Counted from the first letter of the stretch, positions 6,900 through 16,441 are shown. The stretch: 64,000 nucleotides of DNA from Streptomyces sp. NBC_00448 (GCF_036014115.1 NZ_CP107913.1:1488001-1552000), one strand, 5' to 3'. Translations and numbers: made by a program. The notes: generated by a model not told the origin, from the letters alone.

Positions 6900-9001
6900 C
6901 GTCAGCCGACGTGTCGACCAGGCCCGGTCCGCGCCCTGCCACCGATGAGCCGCGCCAAGTGCACCTGGTCGACCTGACCGTGATGCCAAGCGTCCGCTAC
7001 AGCGCCGTACTCGGCTACATGCAGGCAGCCGCCCAGGCCGACCCGGAGCTCGCCGCGAGCTGCTCCTTCACCAAGCACGTGTACATGAAGGCCGGGGACG
7101 CCTTCGAGGGCGCCTGCGCCAAGGTGCTGGACGCCCTGGACAACCCCTTGGCCGTCGCCTTCACGGTGTACTACTGGAACCGGGCCAGCTCCACGGAGTT
7201 GGCCCGCAGGGTCAAGGAGCGCTGGCCGAGCTGCCGCATCGTGCTCGGCGGCAACGACGTGACGCACCAGCAGGAGGCCGTGTTCGCGGAAGCACCCTGG
7301 GTGGACGTCCTCGTCCACGGCGAAGGAGAGATCCGCTTCCGCGACCTGCTGCGGGTCTTCCTGCACCAGGAGGAGCGGGCCGCTGCCGAGAAGGAACTGG
7401 CCGAAGTTCCCGGCATCAGCTTCCTGCGCACCGACGGCGAGGTGGAGACCACCGCCGAGGCCCCGCGCATCGCCGACTTCGACGAACTGCCCTCGCCGTT
7501 CGAGGGCGACGTCTGGTCCGACGAGGACATCGCGCGGTCCCAGATGCTGGTGTACGAGACCAACCGCGGCTGCCCCTACTCCTGCTCCTTCTGCTACTGG
7601 GGAACCGGGGCCACCAACTCCAGGGTCCGCCAGTTCTCGATGGAACGCATCAAGGCCGAACTGGAGCGGATCATCCGGGTCTGCGCCGACAACACCCGGA
7701 TGTTCATCGCCGACGCCAACTTCGGCATGCTCGCCCGCGACGTCGAGATCGCCGAACACGTGGTGGAGCTGTGCCAGCGCTACAACAAGCGGCTGCTGGT
7801 GATGACCAACTGGGCGAAGAACACCAACGGCCGCGTCGTGGAGATCGCCAGCATCCTGTACAAGGCGGGGCTGACCGGCGCCATCACGCTGTCCGCGCAG
7901 TCCTTCAACGCCGAGGTGCTGCAGATCGCGAACCGGAAGAACATCCGGGTGTCGCACTACCGCCGGATGCAGACCCAGTTCCGCGCCCTGGACATCCCGA
8001 CCTACACCGACCTCATCTGGGGCCTGCCCGGTGAGACCCTCGTATCACTCCTGGAGGGCATAGAGGAGGCGATAGCCTCCGGCGGCTCCCCCGTCGTCTA
8101 CCCGCTGTTCCTGCTGAACAACACCGACTACACGCACGAGCGGTTCCGCGACGAGCACGGTCTGAGGACCACGCACATGCCCTGCGACCCGGGCAGCACG
8201 GACCTGTATTCCGATGTGGTGACCGAGCACTCGCGGATGCCGTTCGAGGACTGGCTCACCGGGATCGTCCTTCGGCTGCCGCTGACGCTCTTCCACAAGT
8301 GCCTGCTGCGCTGCACGCTGCGGGTGCTCGCCGAAACCTCCGGGGCGCGCACGGTCGACCTGCTCCAACTGCTCGAGACCTTCCTGCGCGAGAAGGTCGA
8401 GGACCCGGTCGTGGCCTGGCTGATGGCCGACTACGAGCGTGCCTGGCGCGAGCCGGACAACTTCGACGCCAAGACGATCTACGGCCACGCGGGGCGGTCG
8501 ATGATCCAGGAGGAGATCCACTACCAGGCGATACTGCGCCGGATGGTGAGCGACGAGGGCCGCGCCGCCCGGCATGCCCGCGCCGCCGTGGACTTCCTGT
8601 ACGAGGCGCTCGCCGAGCAGGGACGTCCGCTCCCGGACCGCGCCGAACTCGACAGGGTGACCGAACTGGACATGGCCGCAGCGGCGGTGTTCCGGGCCGG
8701 GATCACCCACGAGGCGGAGCAGCACGACATCGCCGTTCCGGCGCCGATGTACGAAGTGCTGCGGTCGTACGGCGACGTGCCCGCCCAGTCCGGCCTGGCC
8801 TCGTCGGCCGACGGCCTCGTGCACGGCCGTGTCGAGGTACCCGAGTTCCGTGCGCGCTACCCCTTCAGCCCGTACACGCTGTCCGTCTGGCATGCGAGCG
8901 GACGCCCCTTGCACGATGTCAACATCAGCCTGACCGTGCAGCAGCTGCCGGAACGCGGCATGGACGAGAACGAGGCGGACGCGGTGTCCCACATCGCGTA
9001 G
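6896..9001 (+). CDS. B12-binding radical SAM enzyme, KedN5-like
   Basis: A 701-residue protein. Residues ~20-155 look like a cobalamin-binding Rossmann domain (AFTVYYWNRAS, VLGGNDVTHQQ, VLVHGEGEIRFRDLL). Residues ~215-430 are the radical SAM barrel, with the cluster motif CPYSCSFC (Cys226, 230, 233) followed by YWG. Residues such as ETNRGCPYSCSFCYWG and LIWGLPGETLVSLLEG resemble the KedN5 family of methylcobalamin-dependent C-methyltransferases. The ~250-residue C-terminal extension is helical and unassigned. The ATG has GAAGGA 7 nt upstream. No biosynthetic cluster surrounds it, so the substrate is unknown; C-methylation is an inference from family. Confidence 0.85.
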   Translation: MTSADVSTRPGPRPATDEPRQVHLVDLTVMPSVRYSAVLGYMQAAAQADPELAASCSFTKHVYMKAGDAFEGACAKVLDALDNPLAVAFTVYYWNRASSTELARRVKERWPSCRIVLGGNDVTHQQEAVFAEAPWVDVLVHGEGEIRFRDLLRVFLHQEERAAAEKELAEVPGISFLRTDGEVETTAEAPRIADFDELPSPFEGDVWSDEDIARSQMLVYETNRGCPYSCSFCYWGTGATNSRVRQFSMERIKAELERIIRVCADNTRMFIADANFGMLARDVEIAEHVVELCQRYNKRLLVMTNWAKNTNGRVVEIASILYKAGLTGAITLSAQSFNAEVLQIANRKNIRVSHYRRMQTQFRALDIPTYTDLIWGLPGETLVSLLEGIEEAIASGGSPVVYPLFLLNNTDYTHERFRDEHGLRTTHMPCDPGSTDLYSDVVTEHSRMPFEDWLTGIVLRLPLTLFHKCLLRCTLRVLAETSGARTVDLLQLLETFLREKVEDPVVAWLMADYERAWREPDNFDAKTIYGHAGRSMIQEEIHYQAILRRMVSDEGRAARHARAAVDFLYEALAEQGRPLPDRAELDRVTELDMAAAAVFRAGITHEAEQHDIAVPAPMYEVLRSYGDVPAQSGLASSADGLVHGRVEVPEFRARYPFSPYTLSVWHASGRPLHDVNISLTVQQLPERGMDENEADAVSHIA

Positions 9002-9011
9002 TCACCGACAC

Positions 9012-9057
9012 CGAACGGTGCGGCGCCCGCCCCGCGGGGCGGGCGCCGCACCGTTCG
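9012..9057. terminator. 46-bp perfect palindrome after radical SAM gene
   Basis: Two perfect 23-bp arms meet with no spacer, starting CGAACGGTGCGGCGCC, 10 nt after the radical SAM stop. This is a very strong intrinsic hairpin and the obvious terminator for that gene. Confidence 0.8.
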
Positions 9058-9165
9058 CTCTCCGCCAACGCCCCTCGGGCTTCCGGCGGTTCACCCCGAT
9101 CACCCGGGGCGGTCAGACACACACGACGTACCCGGGGCTCGTCCACCGTACTGGCGGGCTGCTCC

Positions 9166-9290
9166 GGGGTGGTGCGGCCTCTTCCCCGGAAGAAGGGTGC
9201 GACCCGAAGGGGCGCGGGGACCGCGCGAGCAACCCACCACCGGCGGGTGGTCCCTCAACCGACGGAACCACGCACCCCGGAGGGTCACGC
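9166..9290 (+). repeat. Dispersed intergenic repeat, copy 2 (short form)
   Basis: The same element and orientation as the copy upstream of the radical SAM gene, with matching edges (GGGGTGGTGCGGCCTCTTCC and ACCCCGGAGGGTCACGC), but without the 57-bp module: AGGGGCGCGGGGACCGCGCGAG runs straight through. Its right edge reaches the stop codon of the convergent SorC-type regulator gene. Confidence 0.85.
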
Positions 9291-10318
9291 TAGCCACCCG
9301 TGGCCAGCGAACCGTCCGGGTCGACCCGGTCCAGCGCGGGACGGGGCGCCGGCCCGGTGGAGTGCAGCAGGAAATCCGCCGCGGCCGTGTCCGTCACGAG
9401 GCTCGTCACCAACCCGGACCGCAGCACCGCGTTGATCGCCTCGGCCTTCCGCATCCCCCCGGCGATGGCGAGCACCTCCGGAATGCGGCGCAGCCGATCC
9501 GCGTCGATCGTGATGCACCGATCCCGCAGATCCCGTCCGACCCGGCGCCCGCGGGCGTCGAAGAGGTGCGACGACATCTCCGCGGCCACCCCGAGGCTCG
9601 CGTAGTGCTCGCGCTCGGCACCGGAGACGGCGTCGTACACCGTGGAGATCCCGGCCTCCCACGAGCCGATCGAGACGACCGCGACGGTGACCTTCTCGAA
9701 GTAGCTCATCGCGGCGGCGATCTGGCCCTGGGCGCGGAGCGCGGCGGCGGTGGCGGGGTCGGCGAGCACCATGGGCGCGTACAGCGGGTGGGCCTCGCCG
9801 CCGGAGACGGCCGCGGCGGTGCGGACCGCCTCGACCGAGCCGCGCTCGGCGGTGCCGACGTCGTACACCCCGGTGAGCTGGACGACGGTGCAGGGCGCGA
9901 GCCGGTCCAGCGCGTTGGCCATGGTGATGATGGAGCGGCCCCAGGCGAGGCCGAGCACGTCGCCGTCGCTGACCAGCTCGCCGAGCAGGTCGGCGGCGAC
10001 CGCGCCGAGGTTCTCCGGGTCGGGCGCGTCGGCCTGGTCGGCGGGGGTCTCCACGACAACCGCGTGCCGCAGCCCGTAGTGGGCGCGCAGCGCGTCGGAG
10101 CGCTCGGCGTCGAGCTCCGCGGGCACCCGGATCTCGATCCGCACCAGGTCGCGTTCGAGCGCGGTCTCCAGCACCCGGGCCACCTTGAAGCGGCTGACCC
10201 CGAACTCCTCCGCGATCTGGATCTTGGACTTGCCCTCCAGGTAGAAGCGACGTGCCATCGCCGCGGCCTGGACCATCTCGCCCGGGCCCATGCGCACCTG
10301 TGCGCGGCCTGTGCTCAC
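9290..10318 (-). CDS. SorC/DeoR-type sugar-binding transcriptional regulator
   Basis: A 342-residue regulator. An N-terminal helix-turn-helix (residues ~20-50, KSKIQIAEEFGVSRFKVARV) precedes a sugar-binding domain of SorC type (GLRHAVVV, GLAWGRSI, VYDVGTAERGS, AIAGGMRKAEAI, VTSLVTDTAAADFLL). Such proteins control sugar or polyol genes and respond to a phosphorylated sugar. The GTG start has GGGGAGA 7 nt upstream. It precedes rpe downstream on the opposite side of a 211-bp gap and runs the same way, but its target operon is not in the window. Confidence 0.88.
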   Translation of the reverse strand: MSTGRAQVRMGPGEMVQAAAMARRFYLEGKSKIQIAEEFGVSRFKVARVLETALERDLVRIEIRVPAELDAERSDALRAHYGLRHAVVVETPADQADAPDPENLGAVAADLLGELVSDGDVLGLAWGRSIITMANALDRLAPCTVVQLTGVYDVGTAERGSVEAVRTAAAVSGGEAHPLYAPMVLADPATAAALRAQGQIAAAMSYFEKVTVAVVSIGSWEAGISTVYDAVSGAEREHYASLGVAAEMSSHLFDARGRRVGRDLRDRCITIDADRLRRIPEVLAIAGGMRKAEAINAVLRSGLVTSLVTDTAAADFLLHSTGPAPRPALDRVDPDGSLATGG

Positions 10319-10529
10319 GTCGGCTCTCCCCAGTCACCCATCTGATCAGCTCCGCTGCCATCTTCCCAGACGCCGGGGGTTACGGGCGCGTAGTCCGGGG
10401 CCGATCCGGCCGTACGGAGTGATCCGCTCCGACCGTTCGACCGCCGGTCCGCTGCCGTTCCCCCGGCGTACGGAACGCCGCCGTACCGGACGCCGCCGCG
10501 TGAGGCGGCACCGTACGGCTCGCCGGCGC

Positions 10530-11195
10530 TCAGTGCGCGCCGACCGCGTCGGCCTGCGCCCGCAGCGACCGGATCGCGGCGGCCGGATCGTCCGTGCCGT
10601 AGACCGCGGAGCCGGCCACGAAGACGTCGGCGCCGGCCTCGGCACAGCGCTCGATGGTCTCCGCGGAGACCCCGCCGTCGACCTGGAGCCACATCTCCAG
10701 GCCGTACTTGTCGATCAGTGCCCGGGTACGGCGGATCTTGGGCAGCATGATGTCGAGGAACGCCTGGCCGCCGAAGCCGGGCTCGACCGTCATCACCAGC
10801 AGCATGTCCAGCTCGGGCAGCAGGTCCTCGTACGGCTCGATCGGGGTGGCCGGCTTCAGCGCCATCGAGGCGCGGGCGCCCTTGGCGCGGATCTCGCGGG
10901 CCAGCCGGACCGGCGCGGCGGCGGCCTCCACGTGGAAGGTGACGGAGCCCGCGCCGGCCTCGACGTACCCCGGCGCCCAGCGGTCGGGCTGGTCGATCAT
11001 CAGGTGGCAGTCGAGCGGGATGTCCGTGGCCCGGCCCAGCGCTTCGACCACCGGCAGGCCCAGTGTCAGGTTCGGCACGAAGTGGTTGTCCATCACGTCG
11101 ACATGGAGCCAGTCGGCACCCTTGGCCGCGTCGGCCGCCTCGGCGAGCCGGGCGAAGTCGGCGGACAGGATGCTGGGGTTGATCTGCGCGGTCAT
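10530..11195 (-). CDS. rpe: Ribulose-phosphate 3-epimerase
   Basis: A 221-residue TIM-barrel epimerase interconverting ribulose 5-phosphate and xylulose 5-phosphate in the pentose phosphate pathway. The signature is complete: [13 protein letters not shown] at the N-terminus, [14 protein letters not shown] with metal-binding His and Asp, [23 protein letters not shown] and AGSAVYG. The ATG giving [11 protein letters not shown] was preferred over a TTG three codons earlier because it matches family N-termini. No clear Shine-Dalgarno precedes it. Confidence 0.95.
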   Translation of the reverse strand: MTAQINPSILSADFARLAEAADAAKGADWLHVDVMDNHFVPNLTLGLPVVEALGRATDIPLDCHLMIDQPDRWAPGYVEAGAGSVTFHVEAAAAPVRLAREIRAKGARASMALKPATPIEPYEDLLPELDMLLVMTVEPGFGGQAFLDIMLPKIRRTRALIDKYGLEMWLQVDGGVSAETIERCAEAGADVFVAGSAVYGTDDPAAAIRSLRAQADAVGAH

Positions 11196-11296
11196 GGTGC
11201 CCAAGCAAACCAGATCCGACGCGCGCGTGTGCGACGGCCCGTGACCGCGGGGTGCGGCCGGCCGGTCCGCGGGGCCGCTACGGGGCGGGCGCCGGG

Positions 11297-11340
11297 CCGG
11301 GCGGGGGCCGGGCGCGCGCCGGGCGGGGGCCGGGCGCGCG
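11297..11340. repeat. Two perfect tandem copies of a 22-bp GC repeat
   Basis: A 22-bp unit starting CCGGGCGGGGGCCGGG is repeated twice without mismatch between the rpe start and the alpha-galactosidase gene. This is probably slippage in a G/C-only tract. The rest of the 432-bp gap holds G-rich sequence up to about 11450 and then the likely promoter of the secreted enzyme. Confidence 0.7.
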
Positions 11341-11478
11341 CCGCGGAAGGCGCGCGCCGCCGTGGGCAGAGGCGTGAGCAGGGCATGGGCACGGCGTCGG
11401 CAGGGGCGCGGGCAGGGGCGTGGCCGGCGGCTGTGGTACCTCCCGGTAACCCGCCGCAGCGCACTCCCGTCAGAACTC

Positions 11479-11507
11479 TTGACGGAGTATCAACACAAGC
11501 CGACACT
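11479..11507 (+). promoter_or_regulatory. Putative promoter of the alpha-galactosidase gene
   Basis: TTGACG and GACACT are separated by 17 nt, 120 bp upstream of the start codon, in the only A/T-richer part of the gap. It resembles a housekeeping-type -35/-10 pair. Assignment is by eye. Confidence 0.4.
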
Positions 11508-11627
11508 TCGTCGTGCCGACTTCCAACACCGTCGGTCATTTTGCAACACGCGGCGGTGGGCGCCGCCCGCTCCGCGCCCCATTCACGGTGCCCGCGCGCC
11601 CCTCCCCCCACCGAAGGAGACGGCACG

Positions 11628-13268
11628 ATGCGCCCCACAGCACCCGCACGACCAGCGCTCCCGCACGGGTACGCGCGCCCGCTCCGCCGGCCGCTGGCGG
11701 CAGCGGTCGCGGCCCTGCTGATGCTCTCCCTGCTCGTCCTGTTCGGCTCGACCCCCCGGGCGCACGCCCTGGACAACGGCCTGGCCCGTACGCCCCCGAT
11801 GGGCTTCAACGACTGGAACGCGTTCGGCTGCAGCGTCAGCGAGCAGCTCATCGAGCAGACCGCGGACTACCTGGTCTCCTCGGGCCTGAAGGACGACGGG
11901 TACACCTACGTCAACATCGACGACTGCTGGATGACGAAGAACCGCGACTCGGCCGGGAACCTCGTGCCCGACCCGGCGAAGTTCCCCGACGGGATCAGCG
12001 GCACCGCGGCGTACGTCCACGCCAAGGGCCTCAAGCTCGGCATCTACGAGAGCGCCGGCACCGCGACCTGCGCCGGCTACCCCGGCAGCCTCGACCACGA
12101 GCAGCAGGACGCGAACAGCTTCGCGTCCTGGGGCGTGGACTACCTGAAGTACGACAACTGCAACAACCAGGGCGTGCCCTGGGAGCAGCGCTACGACGCC
12201 ATGCGGGACGCGCTCGCCAGTACCGGCCGGCCCATCGTCTTCAGCATGTGCGAGTGGGGCGAGGACAACGTGTGGACCTGGGGGGCCGCCACCGGCAACC
12301 TGTGGCGCACCACCGGTGACATCAACGCGTCGTTCGGTTCGATGCTGTCGATCTACCACAGCAACGTGCAGCTCGCGCAGTACGCAGGGCCGGGCGCCTG
12401 GAACGACCCGGACATGCTGGAGGTCGGCAACGGCATGTCCTTCACCGAGGACCGCAGCGAGTTCAGCCTGTGGGCGGAAATGGCCGCGCCGCTGATCGCC
12501 GGCACCGACCTGCGCTCGGCCACCCCGGCCACGCTGTCGCTCTACGGCAACAAGGCGGTCATCGCGGTCGACCAGGACTCGCTGGGCAAGCAGGGCACCC
12601 AGGTGTCGTCCTCCGGCGGGCTCGACGTGCTCACCAAGCCGCTGTCCAACGGCGACGTGTCGGTGGCGCTGTTCAACGAGAACTCCGGCACGGCCACCAT
12701 CAGCACCACGGCCGCCGCGGTCTCCGCACCGTCCGCCTCGTCGTACAAGCTGACCAACCTGTGGACCAACGAGGTCAGCACCACCAGTGGCGCGATCTCG
12801 GCCTCCGTGCCCGGCCACGGCACCGTGATGTTCCGGGTCTCCCCCGGCAGCGGCAGCAGCGTCGGCACCACCCACCCGCTGCTCGGCGCCTCCTCGCACC
12901 GCTGCCTGGACGCGAACGGCGGCGCGACCGCCCCCGGCACCGCGATCGACATCTGGGACTGCGACGGCGGCAGCAACCAGGCCGTCACCCTCACCTCGGC
13001 CGGTGAACTGCGGCTGTACGGCGGGACCCAGTGCCTGGACGCCTACGACAACCAGACCACCTCCGGCACCAAGGTCGAGCTGTGGACCTGCAACGGCGGC
13101 GCCAACCAGCAGTGGCACCTCAACCCGGACGGCACCGTCACCGGCACCCAGTCCGGCCTGTGCCTCGACGTCACCGGCGGCGACAAACCGGCCGGCAACA
13201 CCAACGGCACCGCGCTGGAGCTGTGGTCCTGCAACGGCGGCGCCAACCAGCAGTGGAGCCTGTCCTGA
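11628..13268 (+). CDS. Secreted GH27 alpha-galactosidase with C-terminal ricin-type lectin domain
   Basis: A 546-residue secreted enzyme. Residues 1-47 are a long signal peptide (RR-rich start, LLMLSLLVLFG core, cleavage after RAHA). The GH27 barrel starts LARTPPMGFNDWNAFGC; the nucleophile is Asp176 in KYDNC and the acid/base is probably Asp231 in RTTGDIN, with the conserved WNDPDML loop after it. A beta-sandwich follows to ~420, and residues ~425-546 form a ricin B-type trefoil with repeated QxW-like ends (GGANQQW twice). It should hydrolyse alpha-galactosides (possibly beta-arabinopyranosides) outside the cell. The ATG has GAAGGAGA 8 nt upstream. Confidence 0.93.
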   Translation: MRPTAPARPALPHGYARPLRRPLAAAVAALLMLSLLVLFGSTPRAHALDNGLARTPPMGFNDWNAFGCSVSEQLIEQTADYLVSSGLKDDGYTYVNIDDCWMTKNRDSAGNLVPDPAKFPDGISGTAAYVHAKGLKLGIYESAGTATCAGYPGSLDHEQQDANSFASWGVDYLKYDNCNNQGVPWEQRYDAMRDALASTGRPIVFSMCEWGEDNVWTWGAATGNLWRTTGDINASFGSMLSIYHSNVQLAQYAGPGAWNDPDMLEVGNGMSFTEDRSEFSLWAEMAAPLIAGTDLRSATPATLSLYGNKAVIAVDQDSLGKQGTQVSSSGGLDVLTKPLSNGDVSVALFNENSGTATISTTAAAVSAPSASSYKLTNLWTNEVSTTSGAISASVPGHGTVMFRVSPGSGSSVGTTHPLLGASSHRCLDANGGATAPGTAIDIWDCDGGSNQAVTLTSAGELRLYGGTQCLDAYDNQTTSGTKVELWTCNGGANQQWHLNPDGTVTGTQSGLCLDVTGGDKPAGNTNGTALELWSCNGGANQQWSLS

Positions 13269-13285
13269 CCCCACCCCTCCGAACC

Positions 13286-13324
13286 GCGGCCCCCGGCGCG
13301 CACCACACCCGCGCCGGGGGCCGC
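13286..13324. terminator. 15-bp perfect hairpin between convergent genes
   Basis: GCGGCCCCCGGCGCG pairs perfectly with CGCGCCGGGGGCCGC across a 9-nt loop, between the alpha-galactosidase and rsmB stops. It probably acts on both strands. Confidence 0.75.
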
Positions 13325-13354
13325 CCCCTCCCACGGACGACCGCGTGTCCGGAG

Positions 13355-14797
13355 TCAGCGGCGGCGGAGGAGGGAGAGGTACATCGCGTCGGTGCCGTGG
13401 AGGTGCGGCCACAGCTGGATGTCGGGGCCGTCGCCGAGAGCGGGGACGCCGGGGAGCAGGGGGCGGGCGTCGACGGGGTCGGCGTCGGGGGCCTGCGAGG
13501 AGCGCAGCACGTCGTCGACGACCGCGCGGGTCTCGGCCAGGTGCGGGGAGCAGGTCGCGTACGCGACCACGCCGCCGGGCCGTACCGCCGTCAACGCCTC
13601 GGTGAGCAGGGCGCGTTGGAGCGGTCCAAAGCCGCCGACGTCCTCCGCGCGGCGCCGCCAGCGCGCTTCCGGGCGGCGGCGCAGCGCGCCCAGACCGGTG
13701 CAGGGCACGTCGACCAGCACCCGGTCGAAGGAGCCGGGCCTCCACACCGGGCGGGTGCCGTCCGCGACGACCACCTGGTAGGGACCCGGGTTGCCGTGCA
13801 GCGCGCGCCCGACCAGCCGGGCCCGGTGCGGCTGCTTCTCCGCGGCGACCAGCAGCGCGCCGCGCTCGGCGGCCAGCGCCGCGAGGAGCGCCGCCTTCCC
13901 GCCGGGGCCCGCGCAGCCGTCGAGCCAGCGCGTGTCGGGACCGTCCAGCGGCGCCGCGGCCAGCGCGGCGGCGACCAGCTGGCTGCCCTCGTCCTGGACC
14001 CCGGCGTCCCCGTCGCGGACCGCCGGCACCGCGGCCGGGTCGCCGCCCTCGGCGAGCCGGAGCGCGTAGGGCGACCAGCGGCCCGGTTCGGTCGTCTCCG
14101 GGGGCAGCGAGGAGGCGATCTGCTGCGGGGTGCTGCGGCCCGGGCGGGCCACCAGCGTGACCTCGGGCCGCTCGTTGTCGGCCGCGAGCAGGTCCTCGAT
14201 GCCGGCCCGGCCGCCGCCGAGCGCGTCCCACAGCGCCGTCACCACCCAGCGCGGGTGCGAGTGCACCACGGCCAGGTGGTCCTCCGGGTCCTCGTCGTAC
14301 GGCGGGGCGACCTGTGCCAGCCACCCGTCCAGGTCCTGCGCGGAGATCCGGCGCAGCACCGCGTTCACGAACCGCGCCCGCCCGTCGCCCAGCACCACCC
14401 GGGCCAGCTCCACGCTCGCGGAGACCGCGGCATGCGTGGGGATACGGGTGCCGAGCAACTGGTGGGCGCCCAGCGCCAGTACGTCCAGGACCGGCGGGTC
14501 CACCTCGCGCAGCGGGCGGTCCACGCAGGCCGCGATCACCGCGTCGTACGTGCCCTGGTGGCGGAGCGTGCCGTACACCAGCTCGGTGGCGAGCGCCGCG
14601 TCCCTGCGGTCGAAGGTGCGGCCCTTCTTCACCGCGTCCTGCTCCGCGGCGCGCAGCAACCCCGGCAGCACCAGGTTCGCGTACGCGTCCCGCTCCCCCA
14701 CCGCCCGCAACGCCTCGAACGCCAGCACCCTGACGGGGTCCTTCTGCGGACGACGGTACGGCTTGCCCTGCGTGCTCTTCAAAGGTGCTCCGGTCAT
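13355..14797 (-). CDS. rsmB: 16S rRNA (cytosine-C5) methyltransferase RsmB
   Basis: A 480-residue protein. Residues ~20-165 form a NusB-like RNA-binding domain (ALATELVYGTLR, VDPPVLDVLALGAHQLLG, RFVNAVLR). Residues ~240-480 are the Nol1/Nop2/Sun SAM-dependent methyltransferase with VQDEGSQLVAAAL, LDGCAGPGGKA, VLVDVPCTGLGALRRRPEARWR (catalytic PC) and VAYATCSPHLAET (second Cys). It methylates C5 of a cytosine in 16S rRNA. It is the last of three co-directional genes with def and fmt, 68 nt after fmt. Confidence 0.93.
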   Translation of the reverse strand: MTGAPLKSTQGKPYRRPQKDPVRVLAFEALRAVGERDAYANLVLPGLLRAAEQDAVKKGRTFDRRDAALATELVYGTLRHQGTYDAVIAACVDRPLREVDPPVLDVLALGAHQLLGTRIPTHAAVSASVELARVVLGDGRARFVNAVLRRISAQDLDGWLAQVAPPYDEDPEDHLAVVHSHPRWVVTALWDALGGGRAGIEDLLAADNERPEVTLVARPGRSTPQQIASSLPPETTEPGRWSPYALRLAEGGDPAAVPAVRDGDAGVQDEGSQLVAAALAAAPLDGPDTRWLDGCAGPGGKAALLAALAAERGALLVAAEKQPHRARLVGRALHGNPGPYQVVVADGTRPVWRPGSFDRVLVDVPCTGLGALRRRPEARWRRRAEDVGGFGPLQRALLTEALTAVRPGGVVAYATCSPHLAETRAVVDDVLRSSQAPDADPVDARPLLPGVPALGDGPDIQLWPHLHGTDAMYLSLLRRR

Positions 14798-14865
14798 GTC
14801 TTACGGGGGTACGGCTCGCCTACAAGCGTAAGGGGCCGCACTTACAGAACAGGCGCCCCGGGGGC

Positions 14866-15798
14866 TCAGGCCCCGAACCGGCTCCCGGGTTCGATCCGGG
14901 TGCCCCGGGCCCAGTCCGCGGCCCCCATCATCTTCTTGCCGACCGCCTGCACGTCGCCGAGCCGGACCGGATGGCTGCCGGTGCCCACGAAGACGGCCTT
15001 CTTGGTGACCGAGATCTCCCCGGGCGCGAGGGCCTCCGCGTCGGGCTCGGGAACGACCGGCCCGAGCTTGACCCGCTCACCGGCAAGCAGCGTCCACGCC
15101 CCAGGGGCAGGCGTGCACCCCCGGATGAGCCGGTCGACGCGCAGCGCGGGCGCGGTCCAGTCGACGGCCGCGTCCTCGACGGTGAGTTTGGGCGCGACGG
15201 TGATCCCGTCGGCGGGCTGCGGCCGGCCGACGAGGTCGCCGCTGTCGATGCCGTCCATCGTGGCGACCAGCAGCCGCGCCCCGCTATGCGAGAGCCGCGT
15301 CAGCAGGTCACCGCTGGTGTCGCGGGGCCGGATCTCCTCGGTGACGACACCGTAGACGGGCCCGGAGTCCAGTCCCTGCTCGATGAGGAAGGTGGACGCG
15401 CCGGTCACCTCGTCCCCGGCCATCACGGAGTGCTGCACGGGCGCGGCGCCGCGCCAGGCGGGCAGCAGCGAGAAGTGCAGGTTCACCCAGCCGCGGGCGG
15501 GCACGTCGAGCGCCACCTTCGGCAGGAGCGCGCCGTAGGCGACGACCGGGCAGCAGTCCGGGCCGATCTCCCGCAGCCGGGCCAGGAAGTCCTCGTCACG
15601 CGGCCGGGCCGGCTTGAGCACCTCGATCCCGGCCTCCTCGGCACGCTGCGCGACCGGGCTGGCCAGCAGCTTGCGGCCGCGGCCGGCGACGGCGTCCGGC
15701 CGGGTGACGACGGCGACGACCTCGTGCCGGTCGGAGGCGAGCAGGGCGTCCAGTGCGGGTACGGCGACCTCGGGGGTGCCGGCGAAGACGAGCTTCAT
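14866..15798 (-). CDS. fmt: Methionyl-tRNA formyltransferase
   Basis: A 310-residue enzyme that formylates initiator Met-tRNA using 10-formyl-THF. The N-terminal domain begins [20 protein letters not shown] and has the catalytic segment [34 protein letters not shown]; the C-terminal OB-fold-like domain follows from ~205. In the usual LHPSLLP motif, Phe replaces Pro here (LHFSLLP), a common actinobacterial variant. The Shine-Dalgarno is weak (GAGAGG, distant). It lies 97 nt downstream of def, and the pair act on the two ends of formyl-methionine metabolism. Confidence 0.95.
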   Translation of the reverse strand: MKLVFAGTPEVAVPALDALLASDRHEVVAVVTRPDAVAGRGRKLLASPVAQRAEEAGIEVLKPARPRDEDFLARLREIGPDCCPVVAYGALLPKVALDVPARGWVNLHFSLLPAWRGAAPVQHSVMAGDEVTGASTFLIEQGLDSGPVYGVVTEEIRPRDTSGDLLTRLSHSGARLLVATMDGIDSGDLVGRPQPADGITVAPKLTVEDAAVDWTAPALRVDRLIRGCTPAPGAWTLLAGERVKLGPVVPEPDAEALAPGEISVTKKAVFVGTGSHPVRLGDVQAVGKKMMGAADWARGTRIEPGSRFGA

Positions 15799-15895
15799 CG
15801 TGCGGGGTGTACCTCTCGGTGGGCGGCGGCTCGGCGGGTGACGGTACGGCGGGTGTCGGCTCGGCCGGCGGGGGCTCGGTGTGCTGCCGCACGGC

Positions 15896-16441
15896 TCACA
15901 GGGCGCGGCCGAACGTGTCGTGCGGCGAGATCTTCACCTGCGGGGCGCCCTGCGCGCCCCAGTCGGCCTCGCGGATCGCCTTCATCGCCTCCTTGCGCCG
16001 CTCGGCGTCGAGCCGGTCGACGAAGATGATGCCGTCGAGGTGGTCGGTCTCGTGCTGGATGCAGCGGGCCAGCCGCTGGGTGCCGTCGAGGGTGACCGGG
16101 TCGCCGTACATGTTGAAGCCCCGGGCCACGACGCCGTACGCGCGCTCGCAGTCGTAGGTGAGGCCGGGCAGCGACAGGCAGCCCTCGGGGCCGTCCTGCA
16201 ACTCGTCGCTGAGCGTGAGTTCGGGGTTGATCAGATGGCCGAGTTCGCCTTCGACGTTGTAGGTGAACACCCGCAGGGACACGCCGAGCTGGGGCGCGGC
16301 CAGGCCGGCGCCCGGGGCCTCCAGCATGGTGTCGGTCAAGTCCTTGACGAGGTTGCGCAGTTCGAGGTCGAAGGTGGTGACCGGCTGCGCCGTCATGCGC
16401 AGCACCGGGTCGCCGAACAGGCGGATGGGCTTGACGGACAC
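15896..16441 (-). CDS. def: Peptide deformylase
   Basis: A 181-residue metalloenzyme removing the formyl group from nascent proteins. All three motifs are present: [19 protein letters not shown] (metal Cys) and [11 protein letters not shown] (HExxH-type, here HETDH). The GTG start giving a protein beginning [14 protein letters not shown] was chosen because AGGAG lies 9 nt upstream; a GTG two codons earlier is too close to that site, and a distal ATG would add a Pro/Arg-rich leader. First gene of the def-fmt-rsmB group. Confidence 0.95.
   Translation of the reverse strand: MSVKPIRLFGDPVLRMTAQPVTTFDLELRNLVKDLTDTMLEAPGAGLAAPQLGVSLRVFTYNVEGELGHLINPELTLSDELQDGPEGCLSLPGLTYDCERAYGVVARGFNMYGDPVTLDGTQRLARCIQHETDHLDGIIFVDRLDAERRKEAMKAIREADWGAQGAPQVKISPHDTFGRAL

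Noticed and set aside
6361..9290. Radical SAM gene plus flanking repeats considered as a composite transposon
   Set aside because: The repeats are the same intergenic family found at many other sites, encode no transposase, and no target duplication could be identified.
11297..11340. 22-bp tandem repeat considered as an operator array
   Set aside because: Only two copies made entirely of G and C in a generally G-rich tract; replication slippage is sufficient.
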